64,000 bases of DNA from Dipteris shenzhenensis. Taxonomy: Eukaryota > Polypodiophyta > Polypodiopsida > Gleicheniales. Of the stretch, positions 33,371-52,400 are shown piece after piece. The position numbers and the translations under genes are program-made. Within the stretch, counting starts at the first letter, position 1. Each line of letters begins with the position of its first letter. The stretch is taken from the NCBI GenBank assembly GCA_047967505.1, contig CM106538.1; one strand, given 5' to 3'. The notes beneath the pieces are model-generated. The model worked only from the letters and a program-made list of their open reading frames with translations. It searched no databases and had not been told where the DNA came from.

Positions 33371-35711
33371 ATGGGTTCTCAAAGCCATAAAGCCAATAGA
33401 GGCGAGACAAATAGGAGATCCCCTACCCATGTTGTTGTCGAGGAGGAGTGGAAGAGGAAGGCTCGTGAGCAGCATAGAGCGTACAAGGCTAGGACCTGTG
33501 TTGCCAATCTTCTTGCAAATGACCCATCCCCCCCCCCCCCACCTCCACATCTACCTACCCCCTCCCACCACCTCCACATCCACCTCTCCTTGCTGCAGAT
33601 GGCCCGACCCCCCTCCCCCACATCTTCCTCTATCTCCCTCTCCCTCTTCCCCAACACCTCCCCCCCCCCTCCTTCCATACCTCTTCCACATGTGTCATCT
33701 TTAGATGTTCCCCTTTCTCCTTTCTATAGTGGTGATAGATCGTGATGTGACTTGGAAAAATCATCTATATGTCATCATGCCAATATGATCGTAGAGCCAT
33801 TCTTTTGTGACCTTACATCTACTTTGCAATCGACTCTTCTCACCATGTTGATAGATCATCCTGAGTTGGTAGAGTGTAGTAGGGTTACTAGTCTTGGTGC
33901 ACTTAGAGATAGAGCAGCATGTCCTTAGCATTGTTCATCGCTCTTATGCATTGATCAAGCATAGGAACATTGTAGGTGCCTTGGCAGCACGTTGTTGTAT
34001 TGTAGGTAGCCATTAGTAGAGCCCACATGGTAGGTCATGTGTGTGCCACATCTCGTATTCTTCACATTTCGCCATGCACATTCCGAGTGGGCATGATCAA
34101 GAGGGAGAGTTTGGCTGCTAATGATGTTGATCCTCTTTGGGCTTGTAGTGGTCATGCACCTCAGAGTGATCATTTCATTGATGATCATAGTAGGTCTTTT
34201 ATTGAGCAATTTTTGGAGGAGCATTGTAGGCCATCCCCGAGTGTTCAAGAAGGTTTTTAGGAAGAGGGTCTCATGTGGTGTTTACATTGAGCATGGGGCA
34301 TTCTTTCTAGAGGTTAGCCAAACTAAGTTGTACACTCAATTTGTACAGGCACATCTAGGCTTTAGGATTGGTCAGAGATCCTTTGAGAGATGTAGCCACG
34401 GTTTGTGCAATGCTCTCAAGGGCGTGATACATGATGTTGTCAATACCATGTCGACTTCAAATTGTTCTATGATGTATTTCATTCCCTTGATGGTCACAAG
34501 GGAGTGGTTGCTACTAGCTCTAATGACTTCATTCACTTTGTATTGTGTCCGTGAGAGGAGAATGCATTTTACCACTCCCTTGATTGCATGAAAGGGAGAT
34601 GTGGTGCATGTGGTGGGCTGGCAACACTACCCAAAGCTGACCAGGATGGTAGTAGCGAGCTAGGGATAGTGCATTGGCTGCATTATGAGAGTATGCCACA
34701 CACATGTTAGATGGTGGTGGATTGTCTCAGAGGTTACAAATTGTGGAGAAGGAGACTCCTAGTGTCATCTTCATCGATGGTTTCAGACAGAAGATCTACC
34801 CTTACATATATCACACCCACACTACTACGAAGTCAAAGGATTGAAAATTTTGTACTTACTTGAGCACATTTTTTGTAGGGGTGGTTGTTTGCATGGTGTA
34901 CTTTGCAGAGAACTACACTTTCATGCCACATACGAGATCCCCAATCAGAGTGCTTCTTTTTAAAGCAGGTTACACATGCAATGTTTGTTGTGTGCTCATG
35001 AGCATCATATTCCTTTCCATCACCCTCATTCTTTATTTGGTATATTTTCGTAGGTGGCTACATTCGTGCACATTAGCTATCATCATGTGCATGCACACCT
35101 AATGGGATTGATAGCACCCCTGACTCTAGAGTTATTGTTAGAGAGTATCACTTCTACATTGACAATCATTCACATGATGCCCATCTTGTGCAGCATTTCT
35201 TTACTCTTCATGAAACTTACTTGAGAGATCAGGGGTCACATGGTAGTGGTGTTGGATTTGGTCTGATGGATTCGGTGGACACTTCAAATGTGCTAGACAA
35301 TATTTTTGATTATGCAGATGGCACCATGAGACTAGCATCTCTGTGATCTAGAGCTACTTTGAGACAGGGCATGGAAAGGGAGAGCACAATGCTGCAAGTG
35401 CTTGTGTGAAGCATTCTTTGAGGTGACACAAGTTGCAGCATGATATTGGAAGGATTAGGGATGTATGTGATGTGGTACAGTGGTGCACACAGCACTTGAG
35501 TATTAGTCTCTTCTTATCAATCACATGGAGATAAGGTGGTGAGGAGATGTTCGGAGCATCGATCGATCTAGAGCTTATGATTGTCAAGTTGTGTATGGTA
35601 CTTTGGATTCTTATTCTATTAGGAGTACATGCGTCTTGAACCCCACAATATTCTCGTGATGATTTGCATGTTTTGCTCTATGTGCATTGATGGTGGTGAC
35701 TGGGGAGGATG
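33371..35711 (+). pseudogene. Transposase-like relic, copy B, part before the Mutator-like insertion
   Basis: It starts at an ATG (MGSQSHKANRGETNRRSPTH), followed by a basic helix (EEEWKRKAREQHRAYKAR) and a Pro/Ser-rich low-complexity stretch with a C13 run. Then come SRILHISPCTF (34050), DCMKGRCGACG (34580), VYFAENYTF (34897), YHFYIDNHSHDAHLVQHFF (~35150), YFETGHGKGEHNAASACVK (~35354), VQWCTQHL, and RSRAYDC. It ends in a Cys-rich motif, CMFCSMCIDGGDWG, at the insertion site. The order matches copy D. Many frame changes and stops make it non-functional. The basic Pro-rich N-terminal part has no counterpart in copies A and D and may be a separate exon. Confidence 0.6.
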
Positions 35712-35767
35712 GAGGATTACCAAAAAGCGAGCGAAGAAAAGCGAGCAGCCCCAAATAAGCGAGCAAG
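35712..35767 (+). repeat. Left terminal inverted repeat of the MULE
   Basis: GAGGATTACCAAAAAGCGAG and onward, with two further AGCGAGC words. Pairs with 48028-48083 in reverse orientation. A further GCGAGCGAG lies just inside, near 35783. Confidence 0.8.
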
Positions 35768-35795
35768 ATTAAATAGGTTTCAAGCGAGCGAGAAC

Positions 35796-37530
35796 CTCAT
35801 CCAACATCTTATTCCTCTCAATATCATTGGAACAATTGATGTGATCATAAGCAAATTAAACATATTCCAACAATGAAGGCATGCCTGAAACTCACAATTA
35901 ACTTCTCTTTCATCCCCATACTATCAATTTGAGTCGTTGTGGAGAGGTAGAGACACAACAATACATAAAATTTGCGATAAAAAAAGCAAACACTACTCAG
36001 ATTGAACATCCACACAGCAAGATAATGATAGATCACAATGTAGAATATATGACTGAAAATATGTAAACATGATCATGTGCTACATATACATATCATGTCT
36101 TTTATGCTTGCAAAAGATCATCCATACATTCGATCCAAAAACATGGAAACAGAACTAACTATGTCAAAAGAAAAAAAATACATTTTCATCATAAGGATTA
36201 ATTTTGCTTAGTGAAAATACCTATGTAATCTGGACAATACCATGCTTTAAAAAACTTAGGGAGCCAAAAAAGGATTTTAGCCCTCCATATTTCTATTATG
36301 ACCAATGTCTGAATGATAGTTCTATCGGAACTAGAAATGAATGCATCTAACCACTATGTTGAGTGCTCATCCAGTATCCTATAGACTATTATGTTAAATT
36401 CAATATGTGACCACAAACTCAAGCATAAGAGGAGCATGATTCAAGTGAAATAATTGGCAAAGACACTCGGTAACTAGTGTCCTACTGCATCTAATGAAAA
36501 ATATGCACCAGGCATTAACAAGCTTTTATTTCCACCCGTATAAGCAAACTCGTATCTTGTAGTATGAAAAACTTTAAGGAAAACATTTCACTTAATGCAT
36601 CAGTTAAGCCAGTGACTACTCATCATGCACAATCAAACAATCATCAAGGAAAGTCTAGTCAAGCAAGTTGAAGCAAAAAACCAAATATCTATTCGGATCT
36701 ATGCCGTGGTGTATCCGCCAACCATGAGTAGCAAAAGAACCTATGAAAAAAGCAAAATAGGGATTATGCCACTCTACCATGATCACTTCCATGCTACAAA
36801 TAAGGGAATACATAGTCATTTTAGGGTACTTTTAGGGTTCATTCCCAACCACTAAAAAGAGAGCCAATGCTATCTATTTGTATTCATAAAATCTTTATGA
36901 ACATTATCATGTTCAATATAAGGATAGGAGCCAGCTCAATGGGTAGTCTTAAACAAATATAAATACTATTCAAATTTTAACCTTATGCAAAAGCTTTTTT
37001 TTTAACACAAAGTAAAACTTGATTATACATATAGATGGGAATCAGGTCACCATTGTAAGTATGTATTTAGTAATTAAGTTGAAAATATTCCCTTAGAAAA
37101 ATAGATCAATCAACATAGTACCCATATTATATATCCAAAATTTACAAGATCTCATTCATACCATTAGATTGTTTTCATCACTTGTCATCAGTACTAACCT
37201 CAATTGGCATTATGTATTTGGGTCAAAATAGTTTTTAGTATAGGATATAATGGAGCAATACATTTATGTAATATCTAGTGATCATAGTTTCTAATATAGG
37301 ATAAAATGGAGCATAGAGTAATGTTGTCATTCAAAAATGATAATATACCTTCCTTGACCATATACAAGTATCATGCATTCATAAAAAAAGTTAGTCATAA
37401 ACTGCAATATAATGTGCCCATAATGCATGTACTAATAAATCTTCACATGTTAGAATGTGAGAAAGGGAATAATTTAACTATGAAATCAGGGATCAATGTA
37501 GGAAATGGTCTTCTATGCACACATATATGC
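35796..37530. other. AT-rich MULE interior, no gene supported
   Basis: Short frames only (for example 36625-36855), without recognised content. No transposase motifs on either strand. Confidence 0.5.
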
Positions 37531-37554
37531 TAAGGGTCCATCTAATACAATATT

Positions 37555-38040
37555 GGAAATTGATGTGAGTATAAGTGTATGCATCCATCGGTGATGTATA
37601 TGAGTGTATGCATCCATTTGTGATGTATATTGTTGTACTAATCCATGGTGCTTTACGGCTTGAGTTGTTTGTAGCGCAATTAATCACAACAATTTTGTAT
37701 TTTTTAAAAGAAAAATGCCATAAACATTTCATGCTGCAAAATACACACAAAAAAATGGCATTTGTAGCATTAATCCAAGCATTTCCTACAAGCAATCTCC
37801 ATCCCTCCCTTTCTTGCTTACTCTTTCGGCCACCTCCACCCTCTTGTTGCCCTTCAAGACTGCCTCTTGCCTCCTCGCCTCCTTGCTTCCTCACCTCCTC
37901 ACCTCCTTGCTTCTTTGCCTTCTCACCTCCTTGCATCATGCTTGTTGCTGGCAATTCCAAGGCTGTCCCTCCCCTCATTAGCCAGCTCCTCTACTCCTCA
38001 CATCATCCTTCTCCTCATTTTGGTGTCTCTAATGAATAGC
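37555..38040. repeat. Low-complexity segment in the MULE
   Basis: A short duplication of GTATGCATCCAT..GTGATGTATA (37577-37630), then CTTGC/CACCTCCTTGC-type minisatellite (37800-37960). An open frame across it is composed of the repeat and is not called as a gene. Confidence 0.5.
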
Positions 38041-38135
38041 TTGGGGGTCTTGTTTTTGGAGGGGGGAAGCATAAGAATGGCAACACCTTAATGCGCTGTC
38101 ATTTTTCGTGCTTTTGCCACCCAAAAACAAGACCT

Positions 38136-38250
38136 GCAAAGCCCTTGCTTAAGCTTGAATGAGCCTCTTGATTTTGGGCGTGTTAAGCCATTTTTGACCA
38201 TTATACCCCCAAAATCAAGAGGCTCATTCAAGCTTAAGCAAGGGCTTTGC
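38136..38250. repeat. Near-perfect 45-bp inverted repeat (115-bp hairpin)
   Basis: Arm 1 is 38136-38180, starting GCAAAGCCCTTGCTTAAGCT. Arm 2 is 38206-38250, its reverse complement with about two mismatches. The loop is 25 nt. Size and pairing resemble a small-RNA precursor, but so do many foldback repeats; expression is unknown. Confidence 0.85.
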
Positions 38251-38739
38251 AAGCATTGCAAGTCCAGTAAATGAAATCAATTAGATTAGGAATTGGCAAA
38301 CTCAATTTGGGAATGGTCAGAAATACTTTGTCTTTGAATAATGCCTTGGATCATGGGATGGGGTCCCATGAACCTGCTGCCTATGACGACGAATGGTTCT
38401 GCCCTCGACTAAAGGTAACGTGTGTAGTAGTAAAAGGATAGCCCTCATGGAATCTCTAAGGGGTCTTGATTTTGGCCATGATTTGCACATTCTAGCACTT
38501 GAGCCATATATCAATTTCCAACACTTGAGGCATATAGTGGCTTTGCCCACGCAATGTTTCCAGCTGCAATCCAAGCCTCAAGCAATCTCATATTCTGTAT
38601 CCAGAGACATCATGAGGGGTAGAGCCTCTTTTTGGTAGTCTCACTAGCAATATGTATTGAAAAAAAAATGTATTCAATTATTATATTCTTCCTTGCTATA
38701 TGAATGCTCTTAATGCATCCAAATTGTAGAACTACTTCA

Positions 38740-44170
<5,431 letters not shown>

Positions 44171-44369
44171 TATGTGTGTGTGTACATACATACATGGATG
44201 ATGCATGCATGCATACATACATACATACATACATATTGATGCATATAGTTTTACTAGATGGGGAAAATAGGCCCTACTTCGATTTTTGTGGAGAGACACA
44301 ACTAGACAAATAGAGCAAGTCCAAGGGGTCGCTGGGGACACCTCCCGGCAAATGGAGATGCCCGGTATG

Positions 44370-44855
44370 CAATTTTAGCACCAATTTTGGGATGTAAGCT
44401 GCATAGTCATGTCCAAAAAAAGTTGTCAATTCTTGCATTAAATGTAGGGTGGTGAATATATGCTATTCCGTCATGGGGCCGGAGAAGACGGAGGCAAAAA
44501 ATTGAACCTCCAAAAAGACTTCTTTTACCAGTCTATGGGGACCGCGGCTCTTACTAGTGTTGAGAGTGGACAAGACAGCTACCGTTGGTGTGATATGGGA
44601 ATCTCCTAATCTGCAATTTTAGCACCAATTTTGGAATGTAAACTACATAGTCAGGTCCAAAAAAGTTGTGTCAATTATTGCATTAAATGTAGGGTGATGA
44701 ATATATCCTATTTCATCAGGGGGCCTGCAGAAGACGGAGGGAAAAAATTGAACCTCCAAAAAGACTTCTTTTACCGGTCTATGGGGCCTAGCTCTTACTA
44801 GCATTGAGAGTGGACAAGATAGCTACCGCTGGTGTGATATGGGAATCTCCAAGTC
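44370..44855. repeat. 241-bp tandem duplication
   Basis: GCAATTTTAGCACCAATTTT starts at 44370 and again at 44611. Both copies continue through TTGAACCTCCAAAAAGACTT and AGAGTGGACAAGA..AGCTACCG. Confidence 0.85.
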
Positions 44856-46850
44856 TCAAGTTTTGGGGTACATGAAATTAGATCATGCTAACGGTAACTC
44901 TAAGAGGTTCCAAAGGCAGGCAACATTCTTCATCATAGCTAACTCAAATGCAAGGCAATGAAAATGCCAGGAGAGTTGCTAGGTAGCATTGATTTTGGGA
45001 AGGGATATGATGATACTTTGTTGTGTTATGTAGGATATTAATTTCCATTAAATTTGGGACATGTTAGATATAACTTCATAAAATCCTAAGTCATGAAATT
45101 AATACATTACAAGTTCAAGCATAAATAATAGTTGTGAAGTTAATGCATTAAATATTCAAGCCTAAAGAAGAATTAATCAAGACCTAATGCACCGTACCAG
45201 AGACTTTGGCCTTACCCTCATTCCATAGACTTGCCAACGTAAGGCCAAAATTTTCATTCTTAAGAATATGTGGAAAGACCTTACATTTGGCCCACTTTTG
45301 GCGAAAAAATTTCATTCTAAAGAATAGGTGGAGTGAAATTGTGTTTGATAAATACAAATCAATGCTCAAGTTTGGACATTATTAAATAAAGGTATCCTTT
45401 TGAAGATATTGGAACACATGAGAGAAATAATATTGAAGATACATGAATTTTTAGATATACTATCAAAGACGAATGAACATATAATGGATGAAATCCTATT
45501 GATGATACATGAATTTTCAATAGAACTGTTATTCAAAAGATTTGATGGATTGAATGTAGATTTAATACATTATCCCTTTTACAAGGGTATTTGAGTTTAA
45601 GGCTTGAAACATAAGAATGAATTTGTGTTGAAGCCTAGTGGAAGCCTAGTGGTTTGTTAAGGATATGTGAAACTTGAAGTAAAAGTACTTACAATGGAAG
45701 GGATTATATCAAGATCCTATTAAGGACATGTGAACATATAGTAGAATAATTCTACATAAAATCAGTGGATCAAACTTAATGGCTCAAAAGCAAAAAGGGA
45801 TGATGGTGCAACCTAGGGGCTACTCTACAGCACTATGGCAGCAATCTTTGTAGTTACTATCAAAGGTAGTGTAAACTTTTTGTCAAGGAAAGAGACGCGA
45901 ACCACTCCACATGACCTAGATCTGTATGACCTAGGTTGCACCGACTTGTTTCTTTCATGGATAAAAAGTGACCCTTAGGTGATGCTATAGCACTCCCTTT
46001 TTTGGTCCATTATTATAGCACAATTGGGGCCTTTTGACCTAATACTAGCTACCCATCAAATATTTGTTGTAGATGTTAGGGGTAATTACCAAACTACTAG
46101 TGGTAGTTTTATCACCACCATTAGTAATTTTATTTGAGTGTTCCTTAATGGTAGTTCTCCTACTACTACATACAATATTACCAATAGTAGTCCTAATCCC
46201 AATGATAGTACACATAATATTATTATACCGTCCAACTTTAATCATCATTATATCTATGAATGCATATATATAGGTCTATCTATATCTATACCTATTTATT
46301 CGTCATCCAATACGTTTGCATTTATTTTTGGTGCTTTGCTTACTTTGAAACTAAAGATAATGTGATTTCATTATTGTTTGCATTGTTGTCAAACATGAGG
46401 AGCTGGAATGCATAAGAGTTGGGAGGCACATTATAATTTCTGTGCAGATTTGAGCCATTGAATAGCCTATTGATTCTGATTGTTTTCTTTCTTATTAAAT
46501 CCTTAATTTGGTTATTTCACACCGAACATCGCCATATCAATTCTTTTTTTTTTTGTTCTAGTAATGTCCTATCGCAGCATAGTCTAGGGTTGATCAAACA
46601 AGATAAATGGGTGCTCACATTTAATATATTTTTGAGAGTCAGAGGATAGTGGCTGTAGACTACAAAATCATCACTTTGAATAAATTTGGCAAGATTCTTC
46701 TGATAGAAGGAATAATTTCTATTGCACTAAAGATGAAAGAAAATTATCAAAAGGCTGATACAAGGCTCAAAATCACACTGGTGCTACTAGGCTTAATAGT
46801 CGTAGGCTAGTAGTAGTACTAGTGTATTTACTAAGTAGTGTGCATGCCTC
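44856..46850. other. AT-rich MULE interior, no gene supported
   Basis: Only short frames without recognised content. Confidence 0.5.
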
Positions 46851-46859
46851 TCCTCATTA

Positions 46860-47460
46860 AAATTCATAGTCTTCAAAAATATATAATACATAAGTCAAAA
46901 TATTCTAATTAGTTTTATCATCCTAATGTTGAAACTGACTTAAATTCATAGTCTTCAAAAAGGTATAATACATAAGTCAAAATATTCCAATTAGTTTTAT
47001 TGTCCTCATGTCGAAACTGACTTTTTCTTCCTTCGTCTCCTATGAGCTTCAAACCTTTAATCCATTAATCTCTCAAATAGTAAGAATGGTCTTGTATTAA
47101 GAGACGATGATATCTAAAGTGATCTACAAATACTAAGAATGGTCTTATATTAAGAGGTGATGATATCTCAAGTGTTATACAAACCGTAAGAATGGTTTTG
47201 TATTAAAAGGTGATGATATCTCAAGTGTTCTACAAATAGTAAGAATGGTTCAAGTGTTCTACAAAAGTATTAGGTACCTCTTAGTGGCTGAAGGGAAGGA
47301 GTGATGATATCTCAAGTGTTCTACAAATAGTAAGAATGGTCTTGTATTAAGAGGTGATGATATCTCAAGTGTTCTACAAATAGTAATAATGGTTTTGTAT
47401 TAGGAGGTGATGATATCTCAAGTGTTCTATAAAACTATTAGATACCTCTTAGTGGTTGAA
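46860..47460. repeat. Two minisatellites in the MULE
   Basis: A ~75-bp unit (AATTCATAGTCTTCAAAAA...) occurs twice at 46860-47024. Then a ~57-65-bp unit with AAGAATGGTCTTGTATTAAG, GGTGATGATATCTCAAGTG and TTCTACAAA recurs six or seven times to 47430. Copies of TACCTCTTAGTGG near 47275 and 47442 suggest a longer ~166-bp period. Confidence 0.8.
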
Positions 47461-48027
47461 GGGAAGGGGTTGGAAGTATGGGCAAAATCTCTAGGAACTA
47501 CAGGATGGTTGCAAGAACAATTTTGAATGTCATAAATGACACTTGGGTTTTTCAACATATGGGTGAACTATTTTTAAACATTTTCTTTCATGGTTGATAA
47601 CACTTTTAATAAGAAGAACCATTTTGAATGTCATAAGTGTTGATGCAATCCCATGCTATGAAGTCTATAGAAAGTTTTTTTTCCCCACATATGGGTGAAG
47701 TGATGTTTATGTTACTAAGTTCAACATATCAAGCAACGCATTTGTTTTGATTATTAAAGGAGTTTGATAATAAGACCCATTTCAAATGCAAAAGAATTGT
47801 TGTATCAGTAATGGAATCCGCTTTGGAGTGGAAATTTGGTTTCTTTCAAACCACATACTATTGTTGCATAATGTGAGTATGGCTCCAATTGGAAGTTAAG
47901 GTAGACTATAATTCGCAATATTGGTATAGTTACACATAGTAACATAAGTTTTATTTTCGACAATTTTCCCAAATAGTGGTTTCCACAAAGCTATGTTGAA
48001 TACCTCGATAAGGAAATTGTGGAAAAG
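47461..48027. other. AT-rich right interior of the MULE, no gene seen
   Basis: Short dispersed words (GAATGTCATAA, ACATATGGGTGAA) occur twice. No coding frame. Confidence 0.5.
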
Positions 48028-48083
48028 CTCGCTCGCTTTTTTGGGCCCGCTCGCTTTTCCTCGCTCGCTCTATCGACTGCCTC
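48028..48083 (-). repeat. Right terminal inverted repeat of the MULE
   Basis: Reverse complement begins GAGGCAGTCGATAGAGCGAG and continues with AAAAGCGAGC and AAAAGCGAGCGAG at the same spacing as the left repeat. Confidence 0.8.
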
Positions 48084-48092
48084 GGGAGGATG

Positions 48093-48720
48093 TTCCATGA
48101 CACCATGGGCTGGTGATCCATGGACATAGCATGTGCTTACTCCTTGCCAACCTTGGGAGGTATCACATGATGATCAGGATCTCAGGTTCACATCTAGCAA
48201 GGATTATGATCAATTGACATATTTTTTGGCCATTGATGATGTTTTTGTTGTCATTGCTCCTAAGGACAATGACGGGGTGTGGATAACTACTTGTTGAGAT
48301 GCTCTTTGGTAAAGAGTGTGCTCAATAAGGACGCAATGGATGGACATGGAATGTCTTACGATGCTCATAGCATGGTGGTCAGTGGCTACTACTTCCAATA
48401 GTTATGGCGGCATGGTGGCTTCATCTAATTTCATTAGTACATGGCTGATCGTCATCGTGAGGCATACATGTATTCACATCTTGTTGTTGTGATCAAGCTT
48501 CCACTGCATCATGTCATCTCTTGCAAGGCATCATCCATTGCATGCTGGTGCCTTGCTACTATAGAGGATCACAAGAGCATACTTGTGACTATTGCCATCT
48601 GGAGGAGTAGTTCATTGTATATCATTGTATTACTGATCTACATTCTCATGCTCTCAGCATATTATTGTATTGTGGATCTTTGATATCGTTACATGCCATT
48701 GTATTGGGAATGTATGGTTT
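48093..48720 (+). pseudogene. Transposase-like relic, copy B, part after the MULE insertion
   Basis: It continues the frame cut at 35711. The Cys-rich motif is completed (GDWG|GC, matching the WKRC in copy D), and then KDYDQLTYFLAIDDVFVVIA and PKDNDGVW align with ALCVGDNFAVIAPLDNDE of copy D at 55.8 kb. A later SHLVVVIKLP matches SHLVRAIKFP of copy D. Stops and shifts occur after ITTC. The final ~250 bp are weakly matched. Confidence 0.6.
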
Positions 48721-48789
48721 CATGCACTACATATATCATTCTATTTTAATCTCGGCGAGGTTCCGACAGTCAAACATACGAATCACCTT

Positions 48790-49315
48790 TTTCCTTGTTT
48801 TTCTCTCTTCATTTCCATTTCCACATTTTGCATTTTCGAATCTTCTTTTCTACATTTTCGCATTTCCTTTTTTGCATTTTTGCATCTCCATTTTCGATAT
48901 TTTTGCATTTTCCGTTTCCACACTTCTACATCCACATTTTTGCATTTTCATTTCTGCATTTCCGTTTCCACATTTTTGTTTCCACATTTCCATTTTTGCA
49001 TCTCCATTTCCGCATCTCCTTTTCCACATTTTCATTTCTGCACCTTCGCATTTTCACATCTCCATTCCATTTTTGCATTTTTGCATTTCCATTTCCGCAT
49101 TTTCATTTCGACATTAAATTTGCATCTCGATTTTTGCATTTTTGCATTTCCACATATCCATTTCCGCATTTCCACTTCCGCATTTCCAAATTTCTACATC
49201 TCCATTTCCATATTTCCATTTCCGCATTTCCATATTTTCATTTCTGCATTTCCATTTCCGCATCTCCATTTCTGCATTTTTGCATATATCCGTTTTTGCA
49301 TTTTTACATCTAAAG
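48790..49315. repeat. CATTTCCATTTCYGCATTTTTG low-complexity repeat
   Basis: About 530 bp of TTTGCATTTCCATTTCCGCA and variants with C/T and G/A changes. All three plus-strand frames are open for long stretches (Phe/His/Ile/Ser-rich), which is an effect of the repeat. Confidence 0.9.
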
Positions 49316-49414
49316 GGGCCAATTGATTGGGCATCTTTCTCTGAGAGCGTACTTGCAAATATGGAACCCGAAAAGATGATGCTAAAGTGACAGAGGTGGG
49401 CATCTTTCCACTCT

Positions 49415-52400
49415 ATGGAGGCACCTCCTAACTCTTGTCAAATGATGGGTATGCCAGTTGAGGTAGGGGATACACCCACCTCGTCAGATTTCCAAAGGTC
49501 GAAGAAGAAAATTTTTGTTGCCCTGCCTCTTGCAGACTTGGATAGTGTGCTGGTCCAAGTTTCCAAAATGCATTCCTTAGCACTATTAGAACAAAAAGAG
49601 GTGGCAAAGGCACTTGAGGCACACAAGGCAGATATGCATCATGATGAGGGTGCAAGAGCACTAGTAGATACTTTGGCACAACTAGAGACTGCTAAGGCTG
49701 CCTTAGAAGCAGAGGAGAGTGCTATGATAGCTAATGTAATCAAGATGGACCAACTGAAGCAAAAAATTGGACGGTTGACATTGACCATTGAGATATGGGT
49801 TCTTTGGTAGACACAAAATCTGTTGATGTTGTGGGGCCAGGTCTCAAGCAGAGTTTGACTTGAAAGACATGACAGTAATGTGTGGAGAAGCCCAGATGGA
49901 GTTTGTAAAAAACATGCGAGGGAACAAAAGTCCTGTTTTGTTTAGTGTTTTACCACCTAAAATGCCATCTGCTGATAATTACACATTTGATTCATGTTAT
50001 ATTTGTACATCTTGTGGGTTGTTGATGTATGATGCCAAATCCTTAGGCATGTTCTTGCTTCCATGCAAGCATGCATACCACATGTACTGTTTTGCACAGC
50101 TTGCTGCTAGCTCGGACTAGTGTATGGACAAACAATGCAGGCAGATAATTACACCAAAGATATGGTCGTTGGTGCTCTTTGATATTTGTGACGCATTGTA
50201 CGAAAGCTTTCATCAGGTATGTTCACAAATCATCCAACTTGAATTTGTGTTTTGTATCCTGCATGCTCTAATTATGTATGTCGTACCTATCTACCTATGA
50301 GGTGCAAGGTGCATGCCCGTGAAGTTGTAGCTATCTAATTATCCGGCAAGTGCTACCTAATAGGCCTTTCCATTTTTATAGTAGTTGGCTGCCAAGCACT
50401 GGAGGGTCACTACCTTCCCACCAAATGATCCTTACCAGGCCATACCACAAATGTTGAATTCCACATACTAGGTGGCAGGTACTTAGCAATTTGCTGCTGG
50501 CAATTGTTGCCATACATGAATTGGTAGCTACAACATAGCTACCGCTAGCACATGGTGCATAGATAGCTATAATATGGTGTATGGTAGTAGAGAAGGTCTG
50601 GGGGTTTGGCTACCTTCCTACCAAATGCTACCTACTAGGCCCTCCCACAATTGCTAGCTAACACAAACTAGATGGCTACAACATTGTGGTAGCTACCTCA
50701 TGCTTGATACATAGGTGTGACTTGATGTTTGGTAACTTCCACGTGGTGCATAGATAGCTACGACTTAACGAGTAGTGGTCACCATGGTAGATACGTCATG
50801 GTGGATACAACATCATGGCAGGTACTAATGGTGGATACATAGCTATGACAGTGGATAGCTACTCCATGGAATAGATAGCTACCTCTGCTGTCCACCACAT
50901 GGTGGATAGATGGCTACAACACAGTGGTAGCTACCTCATGGTGAATACATAGCTATGACTTGATGTCTGGTACCTTCCACATGGTGCATAGATAGGTACG
51001 ACTTAAGGAGTAGTGGTCACCATGGTAGCTACCTCATGGTGGCTACAGCACCATAGTAGGTACTACATGGTGGATAGATAGCTATGTCACAGTGGTAGCT
51101 ACTCCATGGAATAGGGAGCTACCTATTGTCCACCACATGGTGGATAGATGGCTACAACATAGTGGTAGCTGCGTCAAGGTGGATACATAGCTATGACTTG
51201 ACATCTGGTACCTTCCACATGGTGCATAGATAGCTACAACTTAAGGAGTAGTGGTCACCATGGTAGCTACCTCATGGTGGATACATAGCTATGTCACAGT
51301 GGTAGCTCCTCAATGGAATATCTAGCTACCTACTGTTCACCACATGGTGGTAGGTACTACATGGTGGATAGATAGCTATGTCATAGTGAAAGCTACTCCA
51401 TGGAGTAGGGAGCTACCTGCGGTACACCACATGCTAGTGGATAGATGGCTACAACATAGTGGTAGCTACCTCATGGTGGATACATAGCTATGACTTGACG
51501 TATGGTACCTTCCACATGGTGCATAGATAGCTACAACTTAAGGAGTATTAGTCACCATGGTAGCTACCTCATGGTGGATAGATAGCTATGTTACAATGGT
51601 AGCTACTCCATGGAATAGGTAGCTACCTACTGTCCACCACATGGTGGTAGGTACTACATGGTGGATAGATAGCTACGTTATAGTGGTAGCTACTTCATGG
51701 AACAGGTAGCTACCTACTGTCCACCACATGGTAGATAGATGGCTACAACACAGTGGTAGCTAAAATTCCTTTTGTAGAGGTACCTCTTCACGGTTTTGGA
51801 TTCTGTATATAGTTGTAAGCTGCCTATAATGACATTGTTACATTCATACTTTTGATTTGGTTGGCAAGTAGATTTGTGTCTGACTAGTACCTTGTGTGAT
51901 ACTTTGCCATTCCATATCTCACAACTATCTTCATGATTGCAAAACTGCAGATACCTAAAAAAGAAATGTGTGCGCCAAAAATAGCTGTTGTTGATGAGGG
52001 TCCTCAAAATGGTATAGGATATGACTGGTTATTCCTTCTTCCTTTTTGACAACATGAATGTATACAGATGTTACTTGAAGTCGTCCTTACATCTTTTGTT
52101 TTTGGCTGTCTGGCAGTGGGTGAATCACTTAATACTACTACTGTTGATGGAGATTTGCTTGATTTTCTCAAAAACTTGAGAAATTACATCCCTTCAATTG
52201 AGCCGGATTCTCTGGACAAGGCAGATGCCAGTCATACTTCTAGTGAAATGGAGCGAGTAGAAGCAGATGCACCAAATCCAAATTCTCCTATTGACAGCGT
52301 GGGGGTGTTGGGAGACAATGTTACAAAGACACTTGGTGGTTCAAATTCAAGAGATATAAGTGACAGGGTCCCTCAGATTTTTGAGAAGACACTTGTTGGT

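Noticed and set aside
35845-36855. Short frames in the MULE interior as a MURA transposase
   Set aside because: None shows a SWIM or MULE DDE motif, and all are under 80 codons.
48665-49326. 218-codon open frame rich in Phe/His/Ile/Ser
   Set aside because: All three frames are open over the CATTTCC repeat; there is no domain or codon signal.
50300-51770. CRISPR-like array of regular repeats
   Set aside because: Units are contiguous satellite monomers without unique spacers, in a plant context.
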